From assembly GCF_010728725.1 (NCBI RefSeq), contig NZ_AP022607.1, positions 372,001-436,000 on the forward strand: 64,000 bases of DNA. Reading direction: 5' to 3'. The notes under the pieces were generated by a model, which was given only the letters and a program-made list of their open reading frames with translations, did not search any database and was not told where the DNA came from. The number at the start of each line of letters is the position of its first letter. Position 1 is the first letter of the stretch. The stretch comes from Mycobacterium branderi (GTDB lineage Bacteria; Actinomycetota; Actinomycetes; Mycobacteriales; Mycobacteriaceae). Position numbers and translations under genes: made by a program. Positions 8,661 to 16,978 of this stretch are shown piece after piece.

Positions 8661-9332
8661 TTAGGCAGCTTTACTTGACAACTCGTATGCCACCGCCATC
8701 TCGACCTCACGCACGGTCAAGCCGAACTCATCTGCGATCTCTTGATAGCTGTAGCCACCGTCGGAGTATTCCTTGAGGACTGACGTGCTGATACCGCCCA
8801 CGGACGGCAGACCGAATCGCTGCTGGGGATCGATCACAACCGGTGAACGTTCTCCTTCAGGACGCCACAGGACGGCTTCGTCGTTCTCGAACTTCACACG
8901 ATCGAGGAAGTCCTTTGCGGGCGGAAGCATCACCGGCTGGTCGCCAACCGGAGCGTACAGCCAGTACTGCGCGGGCAAATGGGCGGCCTTTTGTGCCTCG
9001 ATCACCAATCGCCGACTGATGACCCAGGGTCGTGCTGTGGCGAGCGGGTAGGGTACGCCGGTCTGCTCGCGCAGGATCGCGATAAATCGGCGCACCTCGT
9101 CAAGCGGCACGCTTTGACGGCGGTACTGAGCGAGCAGACCGGCTTCTACGAACTCCGCCCAGGTCACGGTCTTCTTGCCAGTCGGCTCTTCACGAATGAC
9201 AGGGGCATACTCACGCCCGCGCCACTTCTTGCCCTCAAGCCAATAGTGCAGCGTCGGCTGGTGAACTCGAAGCAGTCGCGCCGCTTCTGCTTCCGAGTAC
9301 ATCTCGCGCTCAAGCAGGCTGACCGTTGACAT
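8661..9332 (-). CDS. VapB45-type antitoxin with MerR-like and DUF433-like parts
   Basis: 223 residues from the ATG at 9332 (MSTVSLLEREMYSEAEAARL). The N-terminal 60 residues form a MerR/excisionase-like helix-turn-helix (AARLLRVHQPTLHYWLEGKKWRG in two pieces); the C-terminal 60 residues (GISTSVLKEYSDGGYSYQEI, ADEFGLTVREVEMAVAYEL) are a DUF433-type antitoxin module. Matches the VapB45 (Rv2018) layout. There is no clear ribosome site; a TTGACG box about 50 nt upstream and a TACCCT box suggest a promoter very close to the start. A TTG at 9380 would lengthen it by 16 residues but would overlap this promoter. Confidence 0.75.
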   Translation of the reverse strand: MSTVSLLEREMYSEAEAARLLRVHQPTLHYWLEGKKWRGREYAPVIREEPTGKKTVTWAEFVEAGLLAQYRRQSVPLDEVRRFIAILREQTGVPYPLATARPWVISRRLVIEAQKAAHLPAQYWLYAPVGDQPVMLPPAKDFLDRVKFENDEAVLWRPEGERSPVVIDPQQRFGLPSVGGISTSVLKEYSDGGYSYQEIADEFGLTVREVEMAVAYELSSKAA

Positions 9333-9476
9333 GTCGCGATTGTCGCAGAGGGTAGCGACGTTCGGAGCTAGGCTCGTCAAAACGATGCTGACCTGCGAGG
9401 TAGGCGCACCGGCGAATCCGTCACCGCGTCGCCGTCTGAGTGGCGGTCAGGCGTGGTAACGCCGATCTCGGCGGCT

Positions 9477-11504
9477 TCAATGGATTTGGTTGCTGAGCTT
9501 GGCGATGAGCGCGGTGTTGAGGTAGGTGGTGGCTGCCGGACCGCCGGTGTTGAGCGCGGTGATGGTGGCGGGGTCGTCGACGATGACCAGGGTGCCACCG
9601 AAGCTGCTGTATCTGGCGGGCAGGCCGGCATAGCCTCCGCCGCCGGCCGCGGGATCGGTGCGCAGCAGCAGCATGATGTCGGTGCGCTGAACGGCGTAGT
9701 CGACGTCGTTGATGTTGAACGGCACGGCCGGCGGGCCGCCGGGGCTGCGTTTGAAGTGGGTGCTGTAAGTGAAGCCGATACCTTGCAAGTAGCTGCTCGG
9801 CGGTGATGGAGTCGCGTCGGCGGTTGTGGTGTCGCCGGTGTAATTCACCACGATGATGGATTTCCCGGAGAAGCTGCGATGCTCGGAGCGGATCGTCGCC
9901 TGCTCGGATTGCGCCTTAGCGAGGAGGGTTTTGGCGGCACCGGTGCGCCCGAGGGCGGTGGCGATCCAGTTCAGCTGCGTCTGCCAGGACCAGTCTTCGG
10001 TGGTGTCGGCGGGCTGGGCGAGGGTAGGTGCGATCGCCGCCAACGAGTCGTAGGTGTGTTGGTCGATGTCTGCGGTGTCGATGATCAGGTCAGGTTTGGC
10101 GGCAGCGATCGCGCCGGTGTCGGCTGCGGCGAATACCGGTGGAGATGAGTGGATTAACGGCTGCAGCCAGGTGGGCACACTCGCGTTGGGTGCGTTGATG
10201 AGAACCGGTTGGGTGCCCAGTGAGAGCACCGCGTCGGCATCACCGGGCCCGAGCGCAGCGATCGCCACCGGCCGGTGCTGAAGTTTGATGGTGCCGAATT
10301 TGGTGCTCAGCGTTTGTGGTTCGTAGGGGCCCGGCCCGCCGCCGGTGCGGCCGACCAGCTGGATTCCCGCGACCGTCGCGGCGACCAGCGCGGCCACGCC
10401 AACAGTTATGCCTACCATGAGGCGAATACGCTTGCGGCGCTTAAGTTTAGCCCCATCGTGGGGTACGCCGCCCGGCGGCAGCGCAGGGGGCGCGCCGATG
10501 ACCTGTTGCGGCGCACCGCCGTTCGGCGGTGCGCCGCCGCCGCGCGGGTCGTAGCCCGGCCACACCGCAGGGCCCGCCGGCGGCACGGTTGGTGGATAGG
10601 TCAGGGTGGGATTGGTCGGGTTGGTTGCTTTCGGCTCGCCAGGACCGGTGGTGGTCGACGGCGCATGCTCGTCGGTCAGCGCGGCGCGGGTGGCGGCGGC
10701 GAGTTCGTTAGCGGTTTGGAAGCGATCGGCGGGATCTTTGGCCATCGCGTGGGCGATCACGTCGTCGATCTCATCCGGCAGGGCGGGGTTGAACTCACTG
10801 GGCCGGGGGACAGGCCGCATCAGGTGCCCGGCCAACACCGCAGACAGTGAATTATCCGCATAGGGGGCGCGGTCGGTCAGTAGCCGAAACAGCGCGCATC
10901 CCAGCGAGTAGATGTCGGTGCGGTGGTCGGCCGGTCGGCCCTCGATGGTCTCCGGTGCGGTGTAGGCGGCGGTGCCGACCATGGCGCCCGTCGCCGTGAG
11001 GCTGGTGGCGTCGTCAAGCGCGCGCGCGATCCCGAAGTCCGCCAACAATACTCGTTCGTGGTCGCTGCCCGGCGCCGACACCAGGAAGTTGCCGGGTTTG
11101 ATGTCGCGGTGTAACACCCGCCGCGAGTGCGCGTAGTCGAGTGCGGCGGCGACGTCGGTGATGATGCGCACGATGCGCACCGGAGTGAGATCGGCGCGGG
11201 CCAAATCGATTGCTGCGGTTCCCTCGACGTACTCCATGGCGATCCACAGGTGCCCGTCGTCGGTTTCGCCCCGGTTGTACACCCGCACGATGTTGGGGTG
11301 GTTCAGGGTGGCGGCCAGGTCGGCTTCGCGGGTGAAACGCGTCCTGAACTGGCGGTCCACCGACAGCTCGGCGGACAGAATTTTCAGCGCATCGCTGCGG
11401 GGCAGCGTCGGGTGGCGGGCCCGATAGACCGTGCCCATCCCGCCCGAACCCAGCACGCCTTCGATGCGGTATCCCGCGATCATGGTTCCTACGGCCAGCG
11501 GCAT
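9477..11504 (-). CDS. Receptor Ser/Thr kinase with periplasmic-binding-protein-like sensor domain
   Basis: 675 residues. Kinase domain 1-280: Gly loop GSGGMGTVY, catalytic Lys41, HRDIKPGN at 132-139, DFG at 156-158, APE near 183. A Pro/Gly-rich juxtamembrane linker (285-352) and a basic patch KLKRRKRIR precede one membrane helix (about 362-385). The outside domain (about 397-675) reads as a class III substrate-binding protein (TroA/FecB/FhuD type): RPVAIAALGPGDADAVLSLG, AAKPDLIIDTADID, then a long helix with TQLNWIATALGR. Such domains bind ferric siderophores, haem, cobalamin or metals. None of the eleven M. tuberculosis kinases has this sensor, to my knowledge. The start lies 7 nt after the stop of the adjacent lipoprotein, so it is the last gene of a four-gene operon. 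Confidence 0.9.
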   Translation of the reverse strand: MPLAVGTMIAGYRIEGVLGSGGMGTVYRARHPTLPRSDALKILSAELSVDRQFRTRFTREADLAATLNHPNIVRVYNRGETDDGHLWIAMEYVEGTAAIDLARADLTPVRIVRIITDVAAALDYAHSRRVLHRDIKPGNFLVSAPGSDHERVLLADFGIARALDDATSLTATGAMVGTAAYTAPETIEGRPADHRTDIYSLGCALFRLLTDRAPYADNSLSAVLAGHLMRPVPRPSEFNPALPDEIDDVIAHAMAKDPADRFQTANELAAATRAALTDEHAPSTTTGPGEPKATNPTNPTLTYPPTVPPAGPAVWPGYDPRGGGAPPNGGAPQQVIGAPPALPPGGVPHDGAKLKRRKRIRLMVGITVGVAALVAATVAGIQLVGRTGGGPGPYEPQTLSTKFGTIKLQHRPVAIAALGPGDADAVLSLGTQPVLINAPNASVPTWLQPLIHSSPPVFAAADTGAIAAAKPDLIIDTADIDQHTYDSLAAIAPTLAQPADTTEDWSWQTQLNWIATALGRTGAAKTLLAKAQSEQATIRSEHRSFSGKSIIVVNYTGDTTTADATPSPPSSYLQGIGFTYSTHFKRSPGGPPAVPFNINDVDYAVQRTDIMLLLRTDPAAGGGGYAGLPARYSSFGGTLVIVDDPATITALNTGGPAATTYLNTALIAKLSNQIH

Positions 11505-11511
11505 CGGTGGC

Positions 11512-12726
11512 TCATTTCCCGGTCAGCATGCGGTATTGGGCGGCCATCATTTGGTGCAGAGCGTTTTCTTGCTCGTTTTGCATCTGGTAGGCGTAACGCT
11601 CTGCGCTGGCCACACACCAGTAAGCCAATGTTTCGTTGAAGCATTTCGCCTGGGGCATGCCGCTGATCCCGGCCACTTGGTGCGGCCCGGTCATGTCGGC
11701 CACAATGCGCGCCGCCGCGGCGCTGTCGGGGGTTCGGTACACCCTGGTTTCAAGTAGCACCGCAGCCTGCTGCACACCAGTGGATTTGAACAGCGCTTGC
11801 AGGTGCACCGGGTCGTCGCTGGCCAGGTGCAGCGCCCCGTGCGCGTCATAGATCCCGTCGCTGACCGTCTCGTTTTCGGCTCTGGGCGCCATCGTGCGTG
11901 CCATCAGCCCGTCGGGATCCAGCGGCAGCTGGGGCAACTGATTGACCGGGGTGGGCTTGAACGTGTCGATCAGTGGCTGCTGCAGATCCAGTGTGGTGGC
12001 GATCAATTGGGCCGCGGCGTCGGCATTGTCTGCCGAGACCGCCGTCTGCGCCAGCACGTATTGGCCGTGCGCGGTCAGGGCAGTCACCGCGAAGCGGGGG
12101 CCGCCCGGCGCGGGGTATTGTTCGGTCCAGCTGTAGGTCAGCGCGGTTGTTGCGGGGTAACGGGGAATCGAAAACTGTTGTGTCGGCACCGGGTTGGTGT
12201 CGAGGGGCAGTGTCAACGCGCCGCTTTTGGCGGCCATGGCGGCCACCGCCTCGGTGGCGTCGGCCGGGCCGGCCATTTCCAGCACCATGTTGAGCAACGT
12301 TTTGTAGGTACCTTTTTCGGTGTGTCGCGAGCTGGAAAATCCGGCCACAAAGTGGTGTCCGTCGAGGGCCGCGCCCAACGGCGCGCCCAGCAGCGCGTTC
12401 ACCGAGTCGGTGTTTTTCACCACGCCGGACTCGAACTGGGAGTAATCGATCAGGTCGGCATCGGCCTCCCAGGGACCCAGTAGCGCGCTGGCCAGGCGGC
12501 GCGCCTCGGCCCACCCGCCGCGCACCGCGTCGCCGGCCGCCCCCAGCGGCGGGCGCGGGGCGGTGGGGAAGTTGCCGGCATCGAGCAGGGCGACATCGAC
12601 GCCGTCGGAGCCACCCGCCGCCGGCTCTTTGCCAGGGGTGCCCGCGATTGTGGTACTGCACGCCAGCGTCGCCGCCGCGGCGGCGGCCGCGGCGGCGAGG
12701 GCCCATCGGCGGGGGTGGCGGGTCAT
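11512..12726 (-). CDS. Lipoprotein, paralogue B of the tandem pair (probably DUF7373-type)
   Basis: 404 residues. The ATG at 12726 overlaps the stop of the upstream gene as ATGA. A poly-Ala signal region ends in a lipobox TLAC (Cys23). The mature part shares with the neighbouring lipoprotein the pattern VALLDAGNFPTAPRPPLG, a GHHFVAGFSS segment, a central TAHGQYV segment and a C-terminal AAQYRMLTGK. Four or more cysteines near the C-terminus (AKCFN, AYWCVAS) could form disulfides. Function unknown; the family is common in mycobacteria (I recall it as DUF7373, not checked). Position between a paralogue and a receptor kinase suggests a role in presenting or sensing a ligand. Confidence 0.85.
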   Translation of the reverse strand: MTRHPRRWALAAAAAAAAATLACSTTIAGTPGKEPAAGGSDGVDVALLDAGNFPTAPRPPLGAAGDAVRGGWAEARRLASALLGPWEADADLIDYSQFESGVVKNTDSVNALLGAPLGAALDGHHFVAGFSSSRHTEKGTYKTLLNMVLEMAGPADATEAVAAMAAKSGALTLPLDTNPVPTQQFSIPRYPATTALTYSWTEQYPAPGGPRFAVTALTAHGQYVLAQTAVSADNADAAAQLIATTLDLQQPLIDTFKPTPVNQLPQLPLDPDGLMARTMAPRAENETVSDGIYDAHGALHLASDDPVHLQALFKSTGVQQAAVLLETRVYRTPDSAAAARIVADMTGPHQVAGISGMPQAKCFNETLAYWCVASAERYAYQMQNEQENALHQMMAAQYRMLTGK

Positions 12727-14021
12727 GGGGCGGTCAGCATCAGGTATTGGGCGGCGATGATCTGGTGGGCTTCGAGCTCTTGGGCGGCAGTGGCTTTGAA
12801 TGCGTAGCGGTCGGCGGTGGCGATGCACAGGTAGCGTACGGCTCCCAAGTCGGTGATGTCGGGTCCGCGGTCAAAGCAGCGCGCCGAGGGCAGCCCGTTG
12901 ATGCCGGGTGCGGAGTGGTAGCGCAAGAAGGGCACGTCCATGCGTACGAGCCCGTCGGCGGCCCGCTGGGCGCCGGTGGCGTCGACTGCCTCGTAGACGG
13001 TGGTGCGTTCGGCGGCCACGTGGGTGATGCCCGCGTCGTTGTACATCGCCACGGTGGCCACCGGGTCGGCCCGAAAGTGCAGGGAGCCGTGCGCACCATA
13101 GACCGCGGCCTGGTTGACGCCGGGGTCGGTGGCGGGCACGGTGCGGGCCAGCAGCCCGGTCGGGTCGGCGGGCAGGGTGGCCAGATGGTCCAACGGCGTG
13201 GCTTGGAAGTGGTCGGCCATCGGGCCTTGCAGGTCAAGGGCTTTGGCGATCATGTCGGCGACCGCGTCGGCGCTCTCCTTGGAGCCGGCGAACTGGAAAA
13301 ATACGTAGGGGCCGTGGGCGGTGAAGGCTTCGGCTTCAAAACCTCCCGACAGCGGTGCCACATTGGCCACCGTGTCGGGGTGGCGGGGGATGGGCAGCCG
13401 GGTCGCCGGCACGTCGCCCGGGCGGATGGTGGCCATGTCGGATGCGGCCATGGCCGCGGCAGCGTCGGTGGCCTCTTGCGGGCTGGGAAAGCGAAACACC
13501 CCGTTATCGAGAACCTTGGGGCTCTCGGCGGAACCGGGCTGCCCGCGAGGTGGTGGCGGGGTGGCGCGCCCGCTGACGAAGCCGGCGACGAAGTGATGAT
13601 CAGCGGCCAGGGTGGCGATGGTCTCGCCCCGCACCAGCACCGACAGCCGCCCGGGGTCGGGGAAGGCGGTCGTGGGTGCAACTTCGGCCTGCGTCGGGCT
13701 TTTCAACGCCCCGTCGACCTCCCAGGGTCCGGCCACCATCTCGGCCATCCGCTGGGCTTCGACGCGGCGCCCCGCGGCCTCGTCGGCGACGTTTCCCAGT
13801 GGTGGTCGGGGTCGGCGCGGGTAGTTGCCGGGGTCCAGCAGCGCCACGTTGGCCGCCTCCGGGCCCGGGCCGCCGGACTTCATGGCGCTGCCGGTTACCA
13901 CCGTCGAGCAGCCGCCGCTCAGCGCGATCGCCACGGCGATGACCGCGATCCGCAGCGCCGCCGAGGTCCGGCGCGCACACACGCCGCCAACGCGAGGCAG
14001 GCGTCGGTGTTCCGTTTTCAC
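12723..14021 (-). CDS. Lipoprotein, paralogue A of the tandem pair (probably DUF7373-type)
   Basis: 432 residues from a GTG at 14021 that overlaps the upstream stop as GTGA. The signal region AALRIAVIAVAIALSGGC gives a lipobox at Cys38. The body is colinear with the next lipoprotein: VALLDPGNYPRRPRPPLG, ADHHFVAGFVSG, TAHGPYVFFQ, and a C-terminus IIAAQYLMLTAP. A longer reading upstream of 14021 would run back through the preceding gene and is rejected. Lipid-anchored and extracytoplasmic; ligand unknown. The pair probably arose by tandem duplication. Confidence 0.85.
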   Translation of the reverse strand: MKTEHRRLPRVGGVCARRTSAALRIAVIAVAIALSGGCSTVVTGSAMKSGGPGPEAANVALLDPGNYPRRPRPPLGNVADEAAGRRVEAQRMAEMVAGPWEVDGALKSPTQAEVAPTTAFPDPGRLSVLVRGETIATLAADHHFVAGFVSGRATPPPPRGQPGSAESPKVLDNGVFRFPSPQEATDAAAAMAASDMATIRPGDVPATRLPIPRHPDTVANVAPLSGGFEAEAFTAHGPYVFFQFAGSKESADAVADMIAKALDLQGPMADHFQATPLDHLATLPADPTGLLARTVPATDPGVNQAAVYGAHGSLHFRADPVATVAMYNDAGITHVAAERTTVYEAVDATGAQRAADGLVRMDVPFLRYHSAPGINGLPSARCFDRGPDITDLGAVRYLCIATADRYAFKATAAQELEAHQIIAAQYLMLTAP

Positions 14022-14392
14022 CGGGAGGCTCTCTGAGCCGGCACTGATTGACTTCGGCGCGCGCTGGTTGTTTTGCCCGACCAGCGGCGCAACCGCATGC
14101 GATCCACGAAGGTTGCGCGGGCGACCCACCGTTCGGAGAAGATCTTGTCGGCGACTGACATCACCGCCAGCGGTCGTACCCGGGCGCGAATTCTTTTCTC
14201 CTCTTGCTGAATTCGGCGCCATTCGGCCCCGGCGGTGTTCAAGTCGGCTGTGTCGCACAGAAGGTGGATCGCGGCGTCGACGGCGCACTGCTGCAAGTCG
14301 GGATTTGTCGGATACGGCAGCGCTGCATCCCGTGCCGCGCGTTGCAGGCGGGCCCGCGGTTGGCTCATGAGCCCGGCCACCGGTTCACTCAC
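14018..14392 (-). CDS. Hypothetical protein, first structural gene of the kinase-lipoprotein operon
   Basis: 124 residues, unrecognised. Highly basic with helices (QRAARDAALPYPTNPDLQQC; EWRRIQQEEKRIRARVRPL). No signal peptide or membrane segment is seen, so it should be cytoplasmic. The GTG at 14392 overlaps the stop of a 10-codon leader as GTGA, and its own stop overlaps the next start as GTGA, so all members of this operon are translationally linked. An ATG at 14368 is an alternative start. The location suggests a cytoplasmic partner or substrate of the kinase, but this is inference. Confidence 0.6.
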   Translation of the reverse strand: MSEPVAGLMSQPRARLQRAARDAALPYPTNPDLQQCAVDAAIHLLCDTADLNTAGAEWRRIQQEEKRIRARVRPLAVMSVADKIFSERWVARATFVDRMRLRRWSGKTTSARRSQSVPAQRASR

Positions 14393-14421
14393 CGACCCCT
14401 CGGGACGGGCTGCGTTCCCAT
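14389..14421 (-). CDS. Putative 10-residue leader peptide
   Basis: The ATG at 14421 is preceded by AAGAAGGATTGAAC, the best ribosome site in this operon. It reads MGTQPVPRGR and stops with a TGA that overlaps the next GTG start by 4 nt (GTGA). The downstream GTG has no well-spaced ribosome site of its own, so coupling through the leader is plausible. Confidence 0.4.
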   Translation of the reverse strand: MGTQPVPRGR

Positions 14422-15299
14422 GTTCAATCCTTCTTTTTGTGTGCCCCGCGCCGGTACCTGTGGCGATCCCGACCAGACCAGAAAGATGGTAGTCGCTGCT
14501 ACCAGGGCGTCAGCTTCGTTCACGGGTTTTCTCGGTCATCTGTCCGGCAACGTTGTTCGCGCCATTCCGGCGAATACCGGAATGTCCTGCATCCGTTGTT
14601 CCACGGTGGCCTCCGGGACGGAACCGGCGACGCCCACATCGCTGATCTCACTGTGGAAGCCCGGGTCGGCTGTCGGTGCTGCGGCCATGTCTGACCTCGA
14701 CGAACGGCACTGAGCGGCACCAACAAACAATTATTGAATTCCGGAATGTACTGCGGCAACTAGTGATCAGCAATGTGCCCCGACACCACCTTAGCCTCGC
14801 GACGTGGTCGGATATCGCATGTCGTGTTACCTCGGACAAGTTGCTACACCGCCCGCTTCGCCGCGCGAGGTGAGCACGGGTCCATTTCGGCAGGTGCTGG
14901 GGAGAACTGCAGGAGTGATGGATTAGCCGCATATTATTCGTAAGTCGTTGCGGTACAACAGCCGTCAGGCTGAGTCTCCAGCGTAGTAACGGTCACGGCG
15001 CTCGATGCGCGAAATGCCTGGCTAAGCATCGGTGCGCTTAATGTTTCGTCGCCAACAGCCGTGAACGGCTCGCGTCCAACCGGAGCGACGGTCCCGGCGG
15101 CTCTGTTACGGCAGAGCGTAAACATCGGAGCGACGGCAAAATAGATCGAGATAGAACCGAATTTCATGCCAGGCCGCTGTTGCCGTGCTCGGCGGCGACT
15201 CCGGTGCACCCGACAAGAGCGGACTGGCCCACGTTGCCCGCCGCTGCACGCCGTCCCGGTGACGGGATCTAGGACCCCCCAATAAGCCGATGGTTACGT
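14422..15299. other. Mostly non-coding 0.9-kb region
   Basis: No convincing gene apart from one weak candidate at 14536-14688. It should hold the promoter of the kinase-lipoprotein operon (minus strand). Open frames at 14934-15209 and on the plus strand lack ribosome sites and family resemblance. AT content is higher around 14720-14940 than in flanking genes. Confidence 0.45.
14536..14688 (-). CDS. Possible 50-residue protein
   Basis: An ATG at 14688 with CGAGGT 8 nt upstream opens a 50-codon frame (MAAAPTADPGFHSEISDVGV at the N-terminus). Codon third positions are GC-rich and the residue composition is ordinary, but there is no recognised family. Its TGA overlaps another ATG (ATGA) that runs only nine codons. 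It could be a true small protein or a gene remnant. Confidence 0.25.
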   Translation of the reverse strand: MAAAPTADPGFHSEISDVGVAGSVPEATVEQRMQDIPVFAGMARTTLPDR

Positions 15300-15336
15300 T
15301 TGACGTTACTAACTAGCCACGTTACCATTGGGGAGG
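15300..15336 (+). promoter_or_regulatory. higBA promoter, apparently leaderless, with palindromic operator
   Basis: A -35 box TTGACG (15300-15305), a 17-nt spacer and a -10 box TACCAT (15323-15328) end 7 nt before the GTG of higB at 15336, so transcription should begin at or next to the start codon. A 9-bp palindrome GTTACTAAC (15305-15313) sits in the spacer, and GTTAC recurs at 15294 and 15321, which would suit autorepression by HigA. Confidence 0.6.
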
Positions 15337-15617
15337 TGATCCGCTCCTTTAAGGACAGGGATAGCGAGAAAGTGTGGAACCTGACCTTTGCGAAGTGCTT
15401 CAGCAAAGAAACCGCGAAGAAAGCTCGCGAAAAGATGCAGCTCATCGATGCGGCGGAAAACCTCAACGATCTGCGGGTGCCTCCCGGAAATCGCTTGGAG
15501 AAGCTCGCAGGCGACAGCGAAGGCCAACACAGTATTCGCGTCAACGACCAATGGCGGGTGTGCTTCGTATGGGCCAACGACGGTGCCGAGCAGGTCGAAC
15601 TGACCGACTACCACTAA
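15336..15617 (+). CDS. higB: HigB-like RelE-superfamily toxin
   Basis: 93 residues from a GTG at 15336 (MIRSFKDRDSEKVW). The pattern RSFKDRDSEKVW, then LIDAAENLNDLRVPPGNRLE, then HSIRVNDQWRVCFVW and a final LTDYH is characteristic of HigB (plasmid maintenance killer) mRNA interferases that cut mRNA on the ribosome. The gene lies before its antitoxin, the usual inverted order of higBA. The start was chosen by homology and by the promoter 7 nt upstream, which implies a leaderless mRNA. Confidence 0.88.
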   Translation: MIRSFKDRDSEKVWNLTFAKCFSKETAKKAREKMQLIDAAENLNDLRVPPGNRLEKLAGDSEGQHSIRVNDQWRVCFVWANDGAEQVELTDYH

Positions 15618-15631
15618 GTGAGGGAAAAGCC

Positions 15632-15919
15632 ATGGGAGATTTCATGCCGACCCACCCGGGCGTGATCCTCCTGACGGAGTTCATGGAGCCACTTGGGATC
15701 ACGCAGTACAGACTGGCGAAGGCGATCGACGTGCCACTGCCGCGGGTCCACGAGATCGTGCACGGCCGGCGAGCGATTACTGCCGACACCGGGCTCCGTC
15801 TTTCGCGCGCGTTCGGGCTTACTGACATGTTCTGGATCAACATGCAGGCCCGCTACGACGCTGACATAGCACGGCTCGGCCTCGGCGACCAACTCAGCCG
15901 GATCGAAAGCATCGCTTGA
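15632..15919 (+). CDS. higA: HigA-like XRE antitoxin
   Basis: 95 residues; the ATG at 15632 has GAGGG 8 nt upstream and lies 14 nt after the higB stop. Helix-turn-helix: ITQYRLAKAIDVPLPRVHEI, followed by GRRAITADTGLRLSRAFG, and the family segment FWINMQARYDADIA. HigA neutralises HigB and represses its own promoter. Both genes look intact. Confidence 0.9.
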   Translation: MGDFMPTHPGVILLTEFMEPLGITQYRLAKAIDVPLPRVHEIVHGRRAITADTGLRLSRAFGLTDMFWINMQARYDADIARLGLGDQLSRIESIA

Positions 15920-16138
15920 GTCGCTCCGATCTCGTTCCCAGATCGGTTACCTGGACGCTTCTGGAAACGTCTACCCTTGGCGCAGCAACCTCCAAAACCG
16001 TCGAATGGTGAACTGGCGGTGTGGATCCGCCAATCGTTACCGGTCGCGGGGGGTACAAGTCCTTAGCAAATCTCGGAAGTGTTGGTGCGAAAAGACGGCC
16101 TCCGAAGGTTAGTTGGGCTGCCGTACCTGGAAGCCACG

Positions 16139-16960
16139 CTATTCCGGCGGATGGGCTGGCGGTGGGTAGACGCCCCGTAGGATCCAGGGAAACCAGCTGA
16201 TGCCGAACTCGAGTTCGTCGCTGGCATCGTAGTCGGGGCTGGGATCGAGCGGAATGTTTTCCGATTGGCCAGGTGCGGCGGCCATAGGCGAAGTTTCGGC
16301 TCTCCTTCTGGGCGGGTCGACGAGTTGCTGTGGCCGTCCGTAGACGGCCACCACGACCGTGCGATCCGGACTATTTTCTGACCACACTCCGATCTGGGAG
16401 TTAGCGCAGTTAGACATGATGGCGAAATGCGCTGGGTTGTAATACCACTGGTTGATCAGCTCAACGCCACTGATTGCCGCCGCTGGGTTGATCGCCACTG
16501 TTTCGCCCACCTGACCGTGGAAGCCGGCTGCGTTCGCGCGGTCTTGCGGGCCCGACCCATCTGAGCCAATGTCATCAACGAGGTTGCGGTTGTTCAGCAC
16601 ATCTTTCGCGTGCCACTCGGCGGCGAGTTGTAGTTGGGGATTGATTTTGACGTCGTTGGTGCAGCCCGCTTGATGCTGGGCCGTGTAGACGTTCGCGACT
16701 ACTGCATCGTTGAGGCGCTTGTTGTCGGCGCGCGCGGCTGGCGTCGCGACGAACGCGACAATCACCCCGGCCAAGGCGATTGTCTGGATCCCACGTCGCA
16801 CAATCATGGACGCGAGCTGTCTTCGATCGGGGTCTACCACGATCCCGTGGACAGATCCGCCACCGGGTCGGCGCGCGTTCGCCGGACGCCCCCCACCGTG
16901 ATAGGGCCACTCAGCCGTGCCGTCCACGCGATGATCGCCGCCGCCGCTACCGGTATTCAT
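16139..16960 (-). CDS. Exported CAP-domain protein at the end of the mce operon
   Basis: 273 residues if started at the ATG at 16960, which has GAGGG 6 nt upstream. A classical signal peptide (VRRGIQTIALAGVIVAFVAT then PAARA) begins only after an inner ATG at 16807; if that is the true start the protein has 222 residues with the signal at its N-terminus. The mature part is a CAP/SCP domain (LQLAAEWHAKDVLNNRN; VGETVAINP; INQWYYNPAHFAIMSNC). The tail is Pro-rich. It follows the Mce-associated gene by 18 nt at most on the same strand, so it is probably co-transcribed and works in the cell envelope. CAP proteins often bind lipids or sterols, which would suit an Mce locus. Confidence 0.75.
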   Translation of the reverse strand: MNTGSGGGDHRVDGTAEWPYHGGGRPANARRPGGGSVHGIVVDPDRRQLASMIVRRGIQTIALAGVIVAFVATPAARADNKRLNDAVVANVYTAQHQAGCTNDVKINPQLQLAAEWHAKDVLNNRNLVDDIGSDGSGPQDRANAAGFHGQVGETVAINPAAAISGVELINQWYYNPAHFAIMSNCANSQIGVWSENSPDRTVVVAVYGRPQQLVDPPRRRAETSPMAAAPGQSENIPLDPSPDYDASDELEFGISWFPWILRGVYPPPAHPPE

Positions 16961-16978
16961 GAATGCCCTCATTTCCAG

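Noticed and set aside
12648..14036. A 462-codon plus-strand open frame opposite the two lipoprotein genes
   Set aside because: Gly/His/Arg-rich sequence typical of the antisense of GC-rich genes; the minus strand has signal peptides, paralogous structure and coupled starts.
14934..15209. A 91-codon minus-strand frame
   Set aside because: No ribosome site, no family resemblance, odd composition; not enough to call a gene.
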